The position numbers and the translations under genes are program-made. A stretch of 40,499 bases of DNA from Neocallimastix lanati (nom. inval.) (taxonomy: Eukaryota; Neocallimastigomycota; Neocallimastigomycetes; Neocallimastigales; Neocallimastigaceae). Of this stretch, positions 20,395-30,455 are shown one piece after another. Position 1 is the stretch's first letter. The number at the start of each line of letters is the position of its first letter. The DNA is taken from the NCBI GenBank assembly GCA_016946835.1, contig JACVTC010000349.1, positions 1 to 40,499 on the forward strand, read 5' to 3'. A model generated the notes under the pieces. That model did not search any database, was not told where the DNA came from, and worked only from the letters and a program-made list of their open reading frames with translations.

Positions 20395-20643
20395 TTAACA
20401 ATTGTTATTTCTTCTAAGGCATGAAGCCCAATTTAAAGCTTTTCCCGTTAAATAGGAGATTACACACATTACTCTTCTCCTATCATCGGGGAATCTATGA
20501 GGATTCACCTCAATTGCCAATTCCACTCGAGTTAAAAAACCATCAAGATCCTTGGTAGATCCAGAAAATAACGGTGGATCGTTTATAATTTTCAGTTGAG
20601 TAGCAGGAGGAATCGGTAGTTGGTTTGGTTGTTGACCCTCCAT
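20395..20643 (-). pseudogene. gag N-terminal fragment of element F
   Basis: 82 residues starting at 20643 (MEGQQPNQLP). The part LFSGSTKDLDGFLTRVELAI, the segment VNPHRFPDD, and VMCVISYLTGKALNWAS match in pattern the gag start of element B (IHPDRFNND; VISRLYGNAMNWAAS). The frame stops shortly after the NWAS motif, where a full gag would continue for more than 100 residues, and only stop-rich sequence follows. It is a remnant of a chromodomain-type element on the minus strand. The LTR at 22010-22544, same strand and upstream, could be its 5' LTR, although 1.37 kb lies between. Confidence 0.7.
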
Positions 20644-20851
20644 GTTATCATCAAGATTAAGGTTTTGAAATACGCGATTTAGTTCTTCCAGATTGTTAAT
20701 GTTAAAGTAACATTAATAATTAATTTATATAAGCACCTAAATGATTTACTTTAAATTAGTATATGATTATTTGTTAGAAATAATTTACAATATTTATCCA
20801 AAGTAAATATGTGGAATGTTCATTTACTGATATTTAATTAACAATTATTGT

Positions 20852-20886
<35 letters not shown>

Positions 20887-22009
20887 ATCTCTTATTATTA
20901 ATTATATAAGTTATTAATATTTCTATATTTAATATCGTAAAGTCGTTCAGACTCTATCCACTCGAAAAGGTGTCAAACGATTAAACGAGGAAGAATAATA
21001 TAACTATTATTAATAATTCAACCTGAAGAGCAGGAGCAATTTTAATAATAAGAATCTAAAATCAGTAAGGGTTAACAATGCTTAAGAGCAATAAAAATCT
21101 ACAATAAAAGTCAAAATTGTAGAGTCCTAAATCAGTAGAAAGTACAGTAGAAGATTTTATTATTTGTAACGTGTTTCTTTTTGTTTAAAAGGTATTAGTT
21201 ATTGTAAAGAGTTTAGAAGAAACAGATTACAAATAACAAAATACACAAAATAGTTTAAAACACGTAATAAAAAATTCTTTTTTTTAATAAATAATCTTTT
21301 ATTAATTTTGAAAACAAATCTCTTATCGTTATTAACTATTTGATAATCTATAACTAATACATCGATTTAATTATAGAAATTTACATGTATTTATAATTTT
21401 TTATGATTATATTATAATATATTATTTCTATCTAATTTACATATATTACTATTTATTTATAAACGAAATATTTATTAATAATTTTATTAAATAATAATTA
21501 ACTAAAACTAAACAATAATTAATTCAATAAACTTTCAACTTATTTATAATAATAATTAAATTCAATAAAAACTCATTTATTAGATATTTATTATATAAAT
21601 ATTATTAATACTAATGTTTATATATTTACAATTCAAAACTATTTTTATAAACTATTTAAACTAATTTTAACTATTTAAAACTATTCCGAAATTAATTTTA
21701 AAGTATTTTAAACTAACTAAATTAACTAAGTCAAATAGAATAACTATTTTAAATAAACTAAACTAAATTAACTAACTTAAATAAATTATATAAATTAAAT
21801 TTATTATCTAAAATTATTTAAATAATAATTTTTCCTTTATGAAAAGTTTACATAATTTTATAATTAATTTTCATATACGTAAATCATAAATTTATGTAAT
21901 TTTATTACATTAATTAATTATGTAATAATTAATTATTAAAGATTTTATTAAATCTTTACACTAATACAGATTATTTATTATTGTAACAAATCTTAATGTT
22001 ACTTAAGAT
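20644..22009. other. AT-rich stretch between the F LTR and the gag fragment
   Basis: No gene. It contains a TA dinucleotide run (20854-20882), a short GC-richer patch at 20940-21000, and an inverted repeat whose arms are roughly 21157-21180 and 21225-21265 (TTATTTGTAA/TTACAAATAA and ACGTGTTT/AAACACGT). It may be the degraded leader of element F. Confidence 0.45.
20854..20882. repeat. TA dinucleotide microsatellite
   Basis: Uninterrupted alternating T and A over about 29 bases. Confidence 0.9.
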
Positions 22010-22544
22010 TGTTATAAGGTTTTTTACACAAAAGGTTCTCGACACTAAAGTAATTCAAAATATGTTTTATTAAAATAAGTTTTTTTTATTAGTAAAAATA
22101 TAAATTATTATTTTATTAATTAATCATTGTAATATTTTAAATTACTTTAAAATTAATTAATAAAAGCACAAGTAAAAAATATTTTATTATGAAATTTTAC
22201 ACCTATTTATAGTTTTTCAGGAAAATTAATTATTTTAAGTTATCAGTTGTTATTAGTAATTATTAGAAATAAAAGAAAATTAAAGAAAATTAAAGAAAAC
22301 AAGTTTTCTTTCTAGAAAATGAATCTTAGATAAAAAATGATAGAAAATATTAATAAAATAGATTTTTCTAGTTTTATCGGTTCAATTGTTTAACCGATAA
22401 ACACTAGTAATTTCTTTAATATTCTAGTTATAATAAATAAAAAGTTATTAAAATTTGGAAATAGTAGGTGTCGAACCCTAAGGGTTCAGCCCGATGGTTA
22501 TAGTAACTTACCATTGAACCATAGTTACTAATTTACTAGTTATG
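22010..22544 (-). repeat. LTR of element F (B-type), split by element C
   Basis: On the minus strand it has the parts of the B LTR in the same order: tRNA-like head (A-box-like TGGTTCAATGG at 22521, B-box-like GGTTCGACACC at 22477, 44 bases apart), TCATTTTCTAGAAAGAAAACTT-type block, TATAAATAG, GTGCTTTTATTAA, and an end in TTATAACA (22010). Its upstream part continues beyond element C at 29617-29710. The bases after its end do not complement GTGCTTTTAT, so a functional primer site is missing. Confidence 0.8.
22540..22544. repeat. Target site duplication of element C, left copy (TTATG)
   Basis: TTATG directly before the 5' LTR, repeated directly after the 3' LTR at 29612-29616. Confidence 0.9.
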
Positions 22545-23523
22545 TGTAAGAAATAATAATTATTTACTAATAAATAATTATTATTTCTTAGTCTTTATAA
22601 TTATTGATAATAATTATAAATTTATTTAAATTATAATTAATTCATACATTGAGATATTATTATCAAATTTATTATAATTGTAATTATTCATACACTTAAA
22701 TAATATTAGAAAATTTATTTAAATAATTATTATATGTACACTTATTAATATTATTAATTTTATTTAGTTATTCATTTAATTATCAAGTTAATGTAAACAT
22801 TAGTTTTATTTATTTTTTACATTGTACATTTAAAAGAACAATTAATAAGTTTCTGTATTTTTTATAATTCTGTATTCTAATTTAAAGATAGTTTTATGTT
22901 AATAAGTTTAGATTAGATTTTAAAAATAATATTTAGAAAGATAGAATAGAATAATTTAGATCATTCCGGTTATTATTGATTTTTCCTTTTATTAGATGAT
23001 CTAAATTAAAATTTAGGAAATCGATATATTAAGGTTTTATCCAAATATAAAATAATATATTTGGTTTTACTTAATATATACGATGATCGATATGAATAGA
23101 ATATCGATCAAAAAACTTATCTAGTTTTTTCTTCTAATCTTTTTCTAGATAAGATATTTTTTAAGATTAGAAAACCTTTTTATTTAACCTTATTTCCATA
23201 AAAAAATATAAATAAGGCTCTTGATTTCCCTTTAAGAAATCAAGAGTTATTATTATAAAAATATAGTTATAATAATAGCAATTTTATATTTTAAATTTTA
23301 ATAAATTAATAAAGCATTTTATTCAAAAAACATATTTCTTAAAACCAAATTTATCTAAATATTCCTTCTTTTACTTTTTGTGTTGTTATTATAATTAATT
23401 TTATAATAAACTCTCTTTTTAGGTAAAGTTTTTATTTTTATTTTATTTCTCAACTTAATGAATTAGTCATTAAGTTGAAGTTAATAATCATATTTAGTGA
23501 TAGAACTTAGTATGATTATTACA
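22545..23523 (+). repeat. 5' LTR of element C (979 bp)
   Basis: Ends TGTAAG...ATTACA. It opens with a perfect 20-bp hairpin (22547-22590, loop CTAA), has a TATA box at 23207-23214 and an 11-bp hairpin just after it (23218-23246), and is repeated at 28632-29611. Confidence 0.95.
23207..23214 (+). promoter_or_regulatory. LTR TATA box, element C
   Basis: TATAAATA 35 bases upstream of the putative self-primer AAGAGTTATTAT (23242-23253). This places the expected RNA 5' end close to that sequence. Confidence 0.7.
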
Positions 23524-23535
23524 ATAATAACTCTT
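23524..23535 (+). other. Self-primer binding site, element C
   Basis: ATAATAACTCTT begins at the first base after the 5' LTR. It is the exact reverse complement of AAGAGTTATTAT at 23242-23253, just downstream of the TATA box. This is the geometry of Tf1 self-priming. Confidence 0.85.
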
Positions 23536-23664
23536 CTAGATTAGATTAGTTTAGGGTTAGATAAAATGTGGAAAATTTTTAGAATAGTGTAACATTGGAA
23601 TAGTGAATTAGTCTATTAAAAATATATATATTAGAATAAAATAATAATATATAGCTAGAGTGGC

Positions 23665-23711
<47 letters not shown>

Positions 23712-23777
23712 TTTTTTTTGGCAATTTTGATTGGAAAAAAAAAAAAAAAAAAAAAATTAGTTTTAATTAATAATTTT

Positions 23778-23811
<34 letters not shown>

Positions 23812-24021
23812 AAGTAAATAATTAAATAAATAAATAAAATTAGTAAATAAAATTAGTAAATAAAATTAGTAAATAAATAAATTAAATAAATTAATGATTT
23901 AATAAATGGATAAGTCAATTATAGAAAAATAAATAAATTAAATAATTATTAAATAGATAAATCAATTATAGAGTAATAAATGAATGAAATAATTAGTAAA
24001 TAGATAAATTGAATAAATTAA

Positions 24022-24059
<38 letters not shown>

Positions 24060-24509
24060 TGAGTATCAACGAATTGATATAAAAAATAAATAAACAAAAT
24101 ATAAAATAAAATAGTTAGTAAATTAAATAAATTATTAGATAAATATAGTTAATGATAGAAAATTATAATTTTTAAAAATAATAAGTTATTTAATAATTAT
24201 TTCAGAGAGAAAATTTTATAATTGAATAATTAAGGAAAGTCTTGTTTATTTTGTTTTGAGCCTCTTATTAATAAAATTTTTTGCATCCTGGCCCTCGCTG
24301 GTAGAACTGAAATCTACATTCAGCTCATCGACCAAGCCGGTTGGTGAACAGCAGCATGCAAAATAATTTTTTTTAATAAAACTTAAAATATTAATAATCA
24401 ATTCAGAAGCTTAATTATAAAATTATAATAATTTTGCTGTTATAATTATTTATATTTACTTGTCAAATATTACATATTACACTTATCTTTATTTTATAGA
24501 TTTAGGAAG
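23536..24509 (+). other. Leader of element C with homopolymer tracts
   Basis: No reading frame before gag. It holds a 41-base A run (23667-23707), a T run (23708-23719), further A runs near 23735-23757, 23785-23809 and 24030-24053, and AAATTAGTAAATA-type short repeats (23815-23890). A GC-richer structured block lies at 24283-24366. Confidence 0.7.
24283..24366 (+). other. Multi-hairpin structured block in the leader of C
   Basis: Outer arms TTTTGCAT and ATGCAAAA enclose GTAGA/TCTAC (7-base loop) inside GCTG/CAGC, and ACCAA/TTGGT (loop GCCGG). It is far richer in GC than its surroundings and lies about 145 bases before the gag start. Packaging or dimerisation is possible. I see no proof. Confidence 0.5.
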
Positions 24510-27500
24510 ATGGAATTCAATAGTGATATCTCAAATAATCTCACTGTAGAGGATGATAATCCAAATAATCTCCTTATTAATAATAACTCAAATAATCTCA
24601 CTACAAATCACATCACCCAGAACAGCAGTGCTTCCAAACTCATTACAGCTATTACTGATTTCATTCCTGCATTCTTTTCTCCAGGAGGAATATTAGTTAA
24701 AGAAAACGAGGGAAAAAGTAAACCAACTGTCCTCGAAACCATCATTCAAAGCGAAGATTTCTTTAGGGAACACCCAGAATCCTTTAGAAGCGACGAATCA
24801 AAAAATTCATTTGTAATAAATAAGCTTGCAGGGACTGCAAGAAGATGGGGTCTCTCTTTACTTGGTGACGGTACTTTAAAATCCCTAAGATTTGATGAAT
24901 TCAAAGCTCTTCTTTTGGAAAATTTTGATTCGGGTAGTGAGAAAAAACAAAAGTATGTAATTATGGACAAACTTTGGAGATTAAAACAGCTTCGTCTTGG
25001 TGAAGCTGCCGAATACACTATTGAGTTCCGAAGGTTAGCTGGACGTTTGGGATGGCCTGACGAAGTACTAATCGATATCATTGGAAAGGGTCTCGTTGAT
25101 CGGGTTCGAGAAGAATTTGATAAACTTAATAAACCCGATACCTTGTTTGAAGCTACCAATACGATTATCGGCATTGACAAAAAATGCTATCTTGAAAGCT
25201 GCATTCGTCATAAATCCGATAATAAGAGTAAAACTAGTAAGTCTTTCCATAGAAAAAGAAAAGAACTTACAAAAACGGAAAACCGCTTTAAGAAATCTAA
25301 ATTCAGAAAAAACAAGCCAAATAAGGAAATCTTGTCAGCTAATTACACTCCTTCGGGAAAATTAACAGTAACAACTACATTCTTCATCTCCTGTAATAAT
25401 AAAAACCTTAGAGCTAACATTCTTATTGATTCTGGTTCCGGCAGAAGTTTCTTGTGCAAGAATTTTGTTAATGCTAATAAAATCCCTACTTCTGGTCTCT
25501 CTTCTCCAATTAAGATTCAGTTGCCAAATGACAAATGCATGACCATTAAGCAAACCACTAAATCACTTAAATTGAAGACTTTGGATCACTCTGAGAATTT
25601 TGAATTTTGCATTGGAAATATATCACTTGAAGGAGTCAATGGTATCTTGGGTAGAGATTGGCTACGAAAACACAATCCTTTCATTGACTATGAAAGGAAT
25701 AAAATCTACTTTTTGGGAAAACATTGTAAATCTCATTGTCCTTCATCAAGGAAAAACAAATTTATTATTCAAAATTCTAATATTACAGCTCCAATGCTGG
25801 ATGAGGACTCTTATACTGCTAAAGAAACTTTGGATTCCATAATTCCTACTACTATTTCTGAAGATGAACTCTACGAGGATGTCTGTGCTGCAATGGATAC
25901 TTCTACTGAAGGCAACAAAGAAAAATCAAGAAATGAATCGATTATTAAAAAATTTTATTCTGATCTCAAAATTGTTTTTGAAAAGAAAGAAGCTGAGAAA
26001 CTTCCTCCACACAGGAAGTATGATATTTCTATCGATCTTATTGTTGGAGGACAACTCTACTATGGCCCGATTTACTCGTTAACCGTTAAAGAATTAAAGG
26101 CTTTAAGGAAATACATTAAAGAAAACTTGAAGAAAAAATTTATAAGAAAATCTAAATCTCCCGCAGGTGCTCCAATTCTTTTTGTTATGAAGCATGATGG
26201 AACTTTAAGGCTTGTCGTTGATTACAGAAGACTCAATGCTATTACAATCCGTAATAGTTATCCTATCCCAAGAATCAGTGATTTGATTGAGTCTTTCAAA
26301 GGAGCTTCAATATTCACTCGGCTAGATCTCAGATCCGCTTACAATCTAGTCAGAGTAAAAGAAGGTAATGAATATTTAACTGCATTTAGAACTCCTCTTG
26401 GTCATTATGAATATCTCGTAATGCCATTTGGTCTTCGTAATGCCCCTTCGGTTTTCCAACGTTTTATTCAAGACGTTCTTGATGAAGTCATTGGAACTTG
26501 CGCTCAAGTTTATTTAGATGACATTATAATTTACTCAAAGAACTTAGAAGATCACGTTAAGCATGTCAGATTAGTGCTTTCTCTTTTAATTAAGAATGGT
26601 CTTTATGCAAAATTGGAAAAGTGTGAGTTTCATGTTAAAGAAACCACTTTTCTTGGCTTCGTAGTATCTGTTAATGGATTAAGAATGGATAGAAACAAGG
26701 TAAGATCGGTTTTGGAGTGGCCAATCCCTAAAAATTTAAAGGAACTTCAAAGTTTCCTGGGTTTGTGCAATTTTTACAGAAAATTTATTAAAAACTTTGC
26801 AAAAAACATGGAACCATTAAGGAAGCTACTCAAAAAAGAAAATCAGTTTATTTGGAACGATGAAGCTGATTCTGCATTTAATAAATTAAAGAGTGCCTTT
26901 GAAACTGATGAAGTCTTAATATTCCCAGACCATGATAAAGAATTCATAGTTGAAACGGATGCTAGTGACTTTGCTGTTGGCTGCGTCCTTTCTCAGGTTT
27001 GCGATAAGGATAATTTACTTCATCCAGTTGCTTTCCACTCCAGGTCCCTTAATAAAGCTGAGTTAAATTACACTATTTATGACAAGGAACTCCTTGCAAT
27101 TATTACTGCTTTTGATACCTGGAGGCACCATCTAGAAGGTGCCAAGTTCCCTGTGCAAGTCCTGACCGATCATAAAAATCTGTTATATTTAAAGAAGCCC
27201 CAACACTTAAATCAAAGGCAAATTCGTTGGAGCTTATTCCTTTCCAAGTTTGATTTCAGGGTAGCTTATAGACCCGGTGCTAAAGGTGGTAAACCAGATG
27301 CACTCTCAAGAAGGCCGGATTATAAAAAAGATATTCCGGTTGTTTCGCAGTCAGTTATTAGTGAAAAAGCTTTCTGTTACACAATTAGCGATAATATTAG
27401 CGGTTTAATTGAAGCCCAAAAAGCTGATAAATACTGCAATGAAATTCTTAAAAAAATCAAACAACATGATAAAAAGTTAAAAAGTTCTTTGTTCAGTTAC

Positions 27501-28622
27501 ATTGAAGGTGTACTTCACTTTCAAAAACGTATTATTGTCCCATCCGCGTTAAAGGCCAGGCTATTAAAATCGTTCCATGACGCACCAACTAGTGGGCATC
27601 AGGGGGTAGACAGGACTTTTGAAAAACTTCAAAGGTACTACTGGTGGCCCAATATGAAGAAAGACGTACAGAATTATGTTGCATCGTGTGATGTTTGTTG
27701 TCGAAGTAAAATCCGCAGGCATAAACCCTATGGTAAGTTACAACCACTTCCTATTCCTTCTAAACCCTGGGAAGTAATAGGGGTCGACTTTATTGTCTAC
27801 CTGCCAACTTCGCAAAACTGTACTTGCATAATGGTGGTGTCTGACCATTTAACAAAAATGGTTCATTTAATGCCTTGTGCCGACGTCCCTTCTGCTGATC
27901 TTACTGCCAAGCTCCTATTGTTTAATGTTTTTAAATATCATGGTTTTCCAAAAACCATCGTATCCGATCATGGTTCCCAGTTTTCATCCGAATTTTGGAC
28001 TTCTCTTTGCTCCGCTGTTCGTGCTAAACCAAGACTTGCTACAGCTCATCATCAGCAATCAAATGGTCAAGTGGAAAGAGCTAATGCAGTCATTGAACAA
28101 TATCTTAGATGCTACTGTTCTTCTGCTCAAAGTGAATGGTGCTTCTACTTACCCCTCTGTGAATTTGCTTATAATAATTCGATGAACAAGTCTATTGGTC
28201 ATTCTCCTTTCTTTGCTAATTATGGCTTTCATCCTAATGCTGTTATTGATTCTCCTCCTATTTTACTTAAAGATAATGCTTCAGTTCTTACAAGAGACTG
28301 GGCTGCTCATTTTGATGCTCTTCGTCAACATTTAAGCAAAGCCAAAGAAGATTTTAAAAAATATGGTGATACAAGAAAATCTACTGGCCCCAATTTTCAA
28401 GTCAATGATTTAGTTTATCTTAAACGACATTATTTTACAAATGAACCAGCTAAGAAATTATCCTCTCAATATTTAGGCCCGTTTAAAATAATCGAAAAGA
28501 GGGAAAGAATGAACTACCGTTTGGAACTCCCGGAAAATTTACGACTCCATCCGGTATTTCATATCTCACAGTTGGAGCCTTACGTAAAAAGAAATAAAGA
28601 ACTGGAAGAACCATCATTATAA
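24510..28622 (+). CDS. Gag-Pol polyprotein of element C (1370 aa, single frame)
   Basis: Gag occupies about residues 1-290: a capsid-like region with FFREHPESFRSDESKNSFVI, LAGTARRWGLSLL and FRRLAGRLGWP, then a basic tail. No CCHC knuckle is visible, as in Tf1. The protease has LIDSGSGRSF (D307) and GILGRDWLRKHNPF. Reverse transcriptase has LDLRSAYNLVRV, MPFGLRNAPSVFQ and YLDD (668-671). RNase H has ETDASDFAVG (D817). The integrase zinc domain is H1023, H1030, C1060 and C1063. The DDE triad is D1093, D1153 and E1189, with 35 residues between the last two. The tail has LGPFKII and HPVFHISQLEPY and no chromodomain, unlike element B. Gag and Pol share one frame, so the protein ratio must be set after translation, as proposed for Tf1. 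ATG at 24510 is the first of the frame. No inactivating change found. Confidence 0.96.
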   Translation: MEFNSDISNNLTVEDDNPNNLLINNNSNNLTTNHITQNSSASKLITAITDFIPAFFSPGGILVKENEGKSKPTVLETIIQSEDFFREHPESFRSDESKNSFVINKLAGTARRWGLSLLGDGTLKSLRFDEFKALLLENFDSGSEKKQKYVIMDKLWRLKQLRLGEAAEYTIEFRRLAGRLGWPDEVLIDIIGKGLVDRVREEFDKLNKPDTLFEATNTIIGIDKKCYLESCIRHKSDNKSKTSKSFHRKRKELTKTENRFKKSKFRKNKPNKEILSANYTPSGKLTVTTTFFISCNNKNLRANILIDSGSGRSFLCKNFVNANKIPTSGLSSPIKIQLPNDKCMTIKQTTKSLKLKTLDHSENFEFCIGNISLEGVNGILGRDWLRKHNPFIDYERNKIYFLGKHCKSHCPSSRKNKFIIQNSNITAPMLDEDSYTAKETLDSIIPTTISEDELYEDVCAAMDTSTEGNKEKSRNESIIKKFYSDLKIVFEKKEAEKLPPHRKYDISIDLIVGGQLYYGPIYSLTVKELKALRKYIKENLKKKFIRKSKSPAGAPILFVMKHDGTLRLVVDYRRLNAITIRNSYPIPRISDLIESFKGASIFTRLDLRSAYNLVRVKEGNEYLTAFRTPLGHYEYLVMPFGLRNAPSVFQRFIQDVLDEVIGTCAQVYLDDIIIYSKNLEDHVKHVRLVLSLLIKNGLYAKLEKCEFHVKETTFLGFVVSVNGLRMDRNKVRSVLEWPIPKNLKELQSFLGLCNFYRKFIKNFAKNMEPLRKLLKKENQFIWNDEADSAFNKLKSAFETDEVLIFPDHDKEFIVETDASDFAVGCVLSQVCDKDNLLHPVAFHSRSLNKAELNYTIYDKELLAIITAFDTWRHHLEGAKFPVQVLTDHKNLLYLKKPQHLNQRQIRWSLFLSKFDFRVAYRPGAKGGKPDALSRRPDYKKDIPVVSQSVISEKAFCYTISDNISGLIEAQKADKYCNEILKKIKQHDKKLKSSLFSYIEGVLHFQKRIIVPSALKARLLKSFHDAPTSGHQGVDRTFEKLQRYYWWPNMKKDVQNYVASCDVCCRSKIRRHKPYGKLQPLPIPSKPWEVIGVDFIVYLPTSQNCTCIMVVSDHLTKMVHLMPCADVPSADLTAKLLLFNVFKYHGFPKTIVSDHGSQFSSEFWTSLCSAVRAKPRLATAHHQQSNGQVERANAVIEQYLRCYCSSAQSEWCFYLPLCEFAYNNSMNKSIGHSPFFANYGFHPNAVIDSPPILLKDNASVLTRDWAAHFDALRQHLSKAKEDFKKYGDTRKSTGPNFQVNDLVYLKRHYFTNEPAKKLSSQYLGPFKIIEKRERMNYRLELPENLRLHPVFHISQLEPYVKRNKELEEPSL

Positions 28623-28631
28623 ATGGAGCAA
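28623..28631 (+). other. Short polypurine-like tract before the 3' LTR of C
   Basis: ATGGAGCAA lies between the gag-pol stop and the 3' LTR start TGTAAG. It is purine-rich but short, and gag-pol ends only nine bases before the LTR. Confidence 0.5.
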
Positions 28632-29611
28632 TGTAAGAAATAATAATTATTTACTAATAAATAATTATTATTTCTTAGTCTTTATAATTATTGATAATAA
28701 TTATAAATTTATTTAAATTATAATTAATTCATACATTGAGATATTATTATCAAATTTATTATAATTGTAATTATTCATACACTTAAATAATATTAGAAAA
28801 TTTATTTAAATAATTATTATATGTACACTTATTAATATTATTAATTTTATTTAGTTATTCATTTAATTATCAAGTTAATGTAAACATTAGTTTTATTTAT
28901 TTTTTACATTGTACATTTAAAAGAACAATTAATAAGTTTCTGTATTTTTTATAATTCTGTATTCTAATTTAAAGATAGTTTTTATGTTAATAAGTTTAGA
29001 TTAGATTTTAAAAATAATATTTAGAAAGATAGAATAGAATAATTTAGATCATTCCGGTTATTATTGATTTTTCCTTTTATTAGATGATCTAAATTAAAAT
29101 TTAGGAAATCGATATATTAAGGTTTTATCCAAATATAAAATAATATATTTGGTTTTACTTAATATATACGATGATCGATATGAATAGAATATCGATCAAA
29201 AAACTTATCTAGTTTTTTCTTCTAATCTTTTTCTAGATAAGATATTTTTTAAGATTAGAAAACCTTTTTATTTAACCTTATTTCCATAAAAAAATATAAA
29301 TAAGGCTCTTGATTTCCCTTTAAGAAATCAAGAGTTATTATTATAAAAATATAGTTATAATAATAGCAATTTTATATTTTAAATTTTAATAAATTAATAA
29401 AACATTTTATTCAAAAAACATATTTCTTAAAACCAAATTTATCTAAATATTCCTTCTTTTACTTTTTGTGTTGTTATTATAATTAATTTTATAATAAACT
29501 CTCTTTTTAGGTAAAGTTTTTATTTTTATTTTATTTCTCAACTTAATGAATTAGTCATTAAGTTGAAGTTAATAATCATATTTAGTGATAGAACTTAGTA
29601 TGATTATTACA
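28632..29611 (+). repeat. 3' LTR of element C (980 bp)
   Basis: Direct repeat of 22545-23523 with about two differences. It ends in ATTACA and is followed by the TTATG duplication. Confidence 0.95.
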
Positions 29612-29616
29612 TTATG
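29612..29616. repeat. Target site duplication of element C, right copy (TTATG)
   Basis: Matches 22540-22544. Confidence 0.9.
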
Positions 29617-29710
29617 GTAAAGAACGAACATATAATGGATTATTAATTAGAATTTCAACTTACTTTAGAATCCATTATATTATTCTTTACTTAATATTAC
29701 TTTACTATAT
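29617..29710 (-). repeat. Upstream part of the F LTR, separated by element C
   Basis: On the minus strand it aligns with 9322-9415, the left part of the B-family LTR. It has an inverted repeat with arms containing GTAAAGAA..ATATAATGGATT and AATCCATTATAT..TTCTTTAC, just upstream of the C insertion point. Confidence 0.65.
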
Positions 29711-30455
29711 TTTCTATACTAAAATATTTTCTAAATATATTTTTTTTATTTTTATTAAAAGTTTCTAAAATATTATCAATAATTCTATATTTTTATTATT
29801 AATATCAATATCTATAATTTAACCTTAAATTTTATTATTTTATTAAAGTGTTTATTATCAATATTAATATTTTATTTTTATTTTCAAATATATTATTATA
29901 TTATTATTATATTGTATCAATATTAAACTTGTATTCTTTTTAGTATTTTATTTTATTTTTAAATGGATTATTTAATATTTTTTTTTATTCCCCACAAATA
30001 AAATCAAATCTTAATTGATTAATAATAAATATTAAATATATTATAGTTTTTAAATTTATTTTATATAAAATATAAGAATATTATATTAACATTCTTGATT
30101 AAAATAACTTTATTTTTCTGTAAAATCTTTTTAAATTTTGTTTGTTTCTTTTCGTATATATTAAATAATTTAGTTTTAGTATATGAAAAATAATATAAAA
30201 TTATATAAACAAAATTTATTAAAATAAAAATATTTATGAATTAATTAATTTAAATTAATATAAAATTGAAGTAATTAGTAATAGTAGATTATTTTTTTTA
30301 AATATGATAACAAAATGTAGAAAGGCTTTACATATTTATTTTTTTTCAAAAAGTATAAATAAGTGAAGTTTTTCAAGAATTAAAATGTAGACAGAAAAAT
30401 ATTGAAAATAAATAATTAAATAAAAATTCTAATAAAACCCGAACCATAACAGTTA
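29711..30455 (+). repeat. Degraded LTR with TATA box
   Basis: AT-rich and non-coding. AAAGTATAAATAAGTGAAG at about 30349 and an end in CCATAACA (about 30451) look like a plus-strand LTR end. Element E begins four bases later. The left border is not resolved, and part may be flank of the F LTR. Confidence 0.4.

Larger units (their letters stand above)
22545..29611 (+). mobile_element. Element C: intact Tf1/sushi-like Ty3/gypsy retrotransposon (7067 bp)
   Basis: Complete element with 979- and 980-bp LTRs that differ by eye at only about two positions (one T indel near 22914/28980, one G/A near 23316/29400), a 5-bp TTATG target duplication, a self-complementary primer site and one uninterrupted 1370-residue gag-pol frame with all catalytic residues. 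This is the best candidate for an active element in the window. It inserted into the LTR of element F. Confidence 0.95.

Noticed and set aside
22460-22530. A genuine tRNA gene on the minus strand
   Set aside because: Box spacing fits, but the D stem does not pair, the T stem pairs at only about three of five positions and no good anticodon arm forms. It is tRNA-like at best and lies inside an LTR.
24746-25553. Minus- and plus-strand frames inside the gag and protease part of C
   Set aside because: Overlapped by the continuous 1370-residue gag-pol frame with clear domains.
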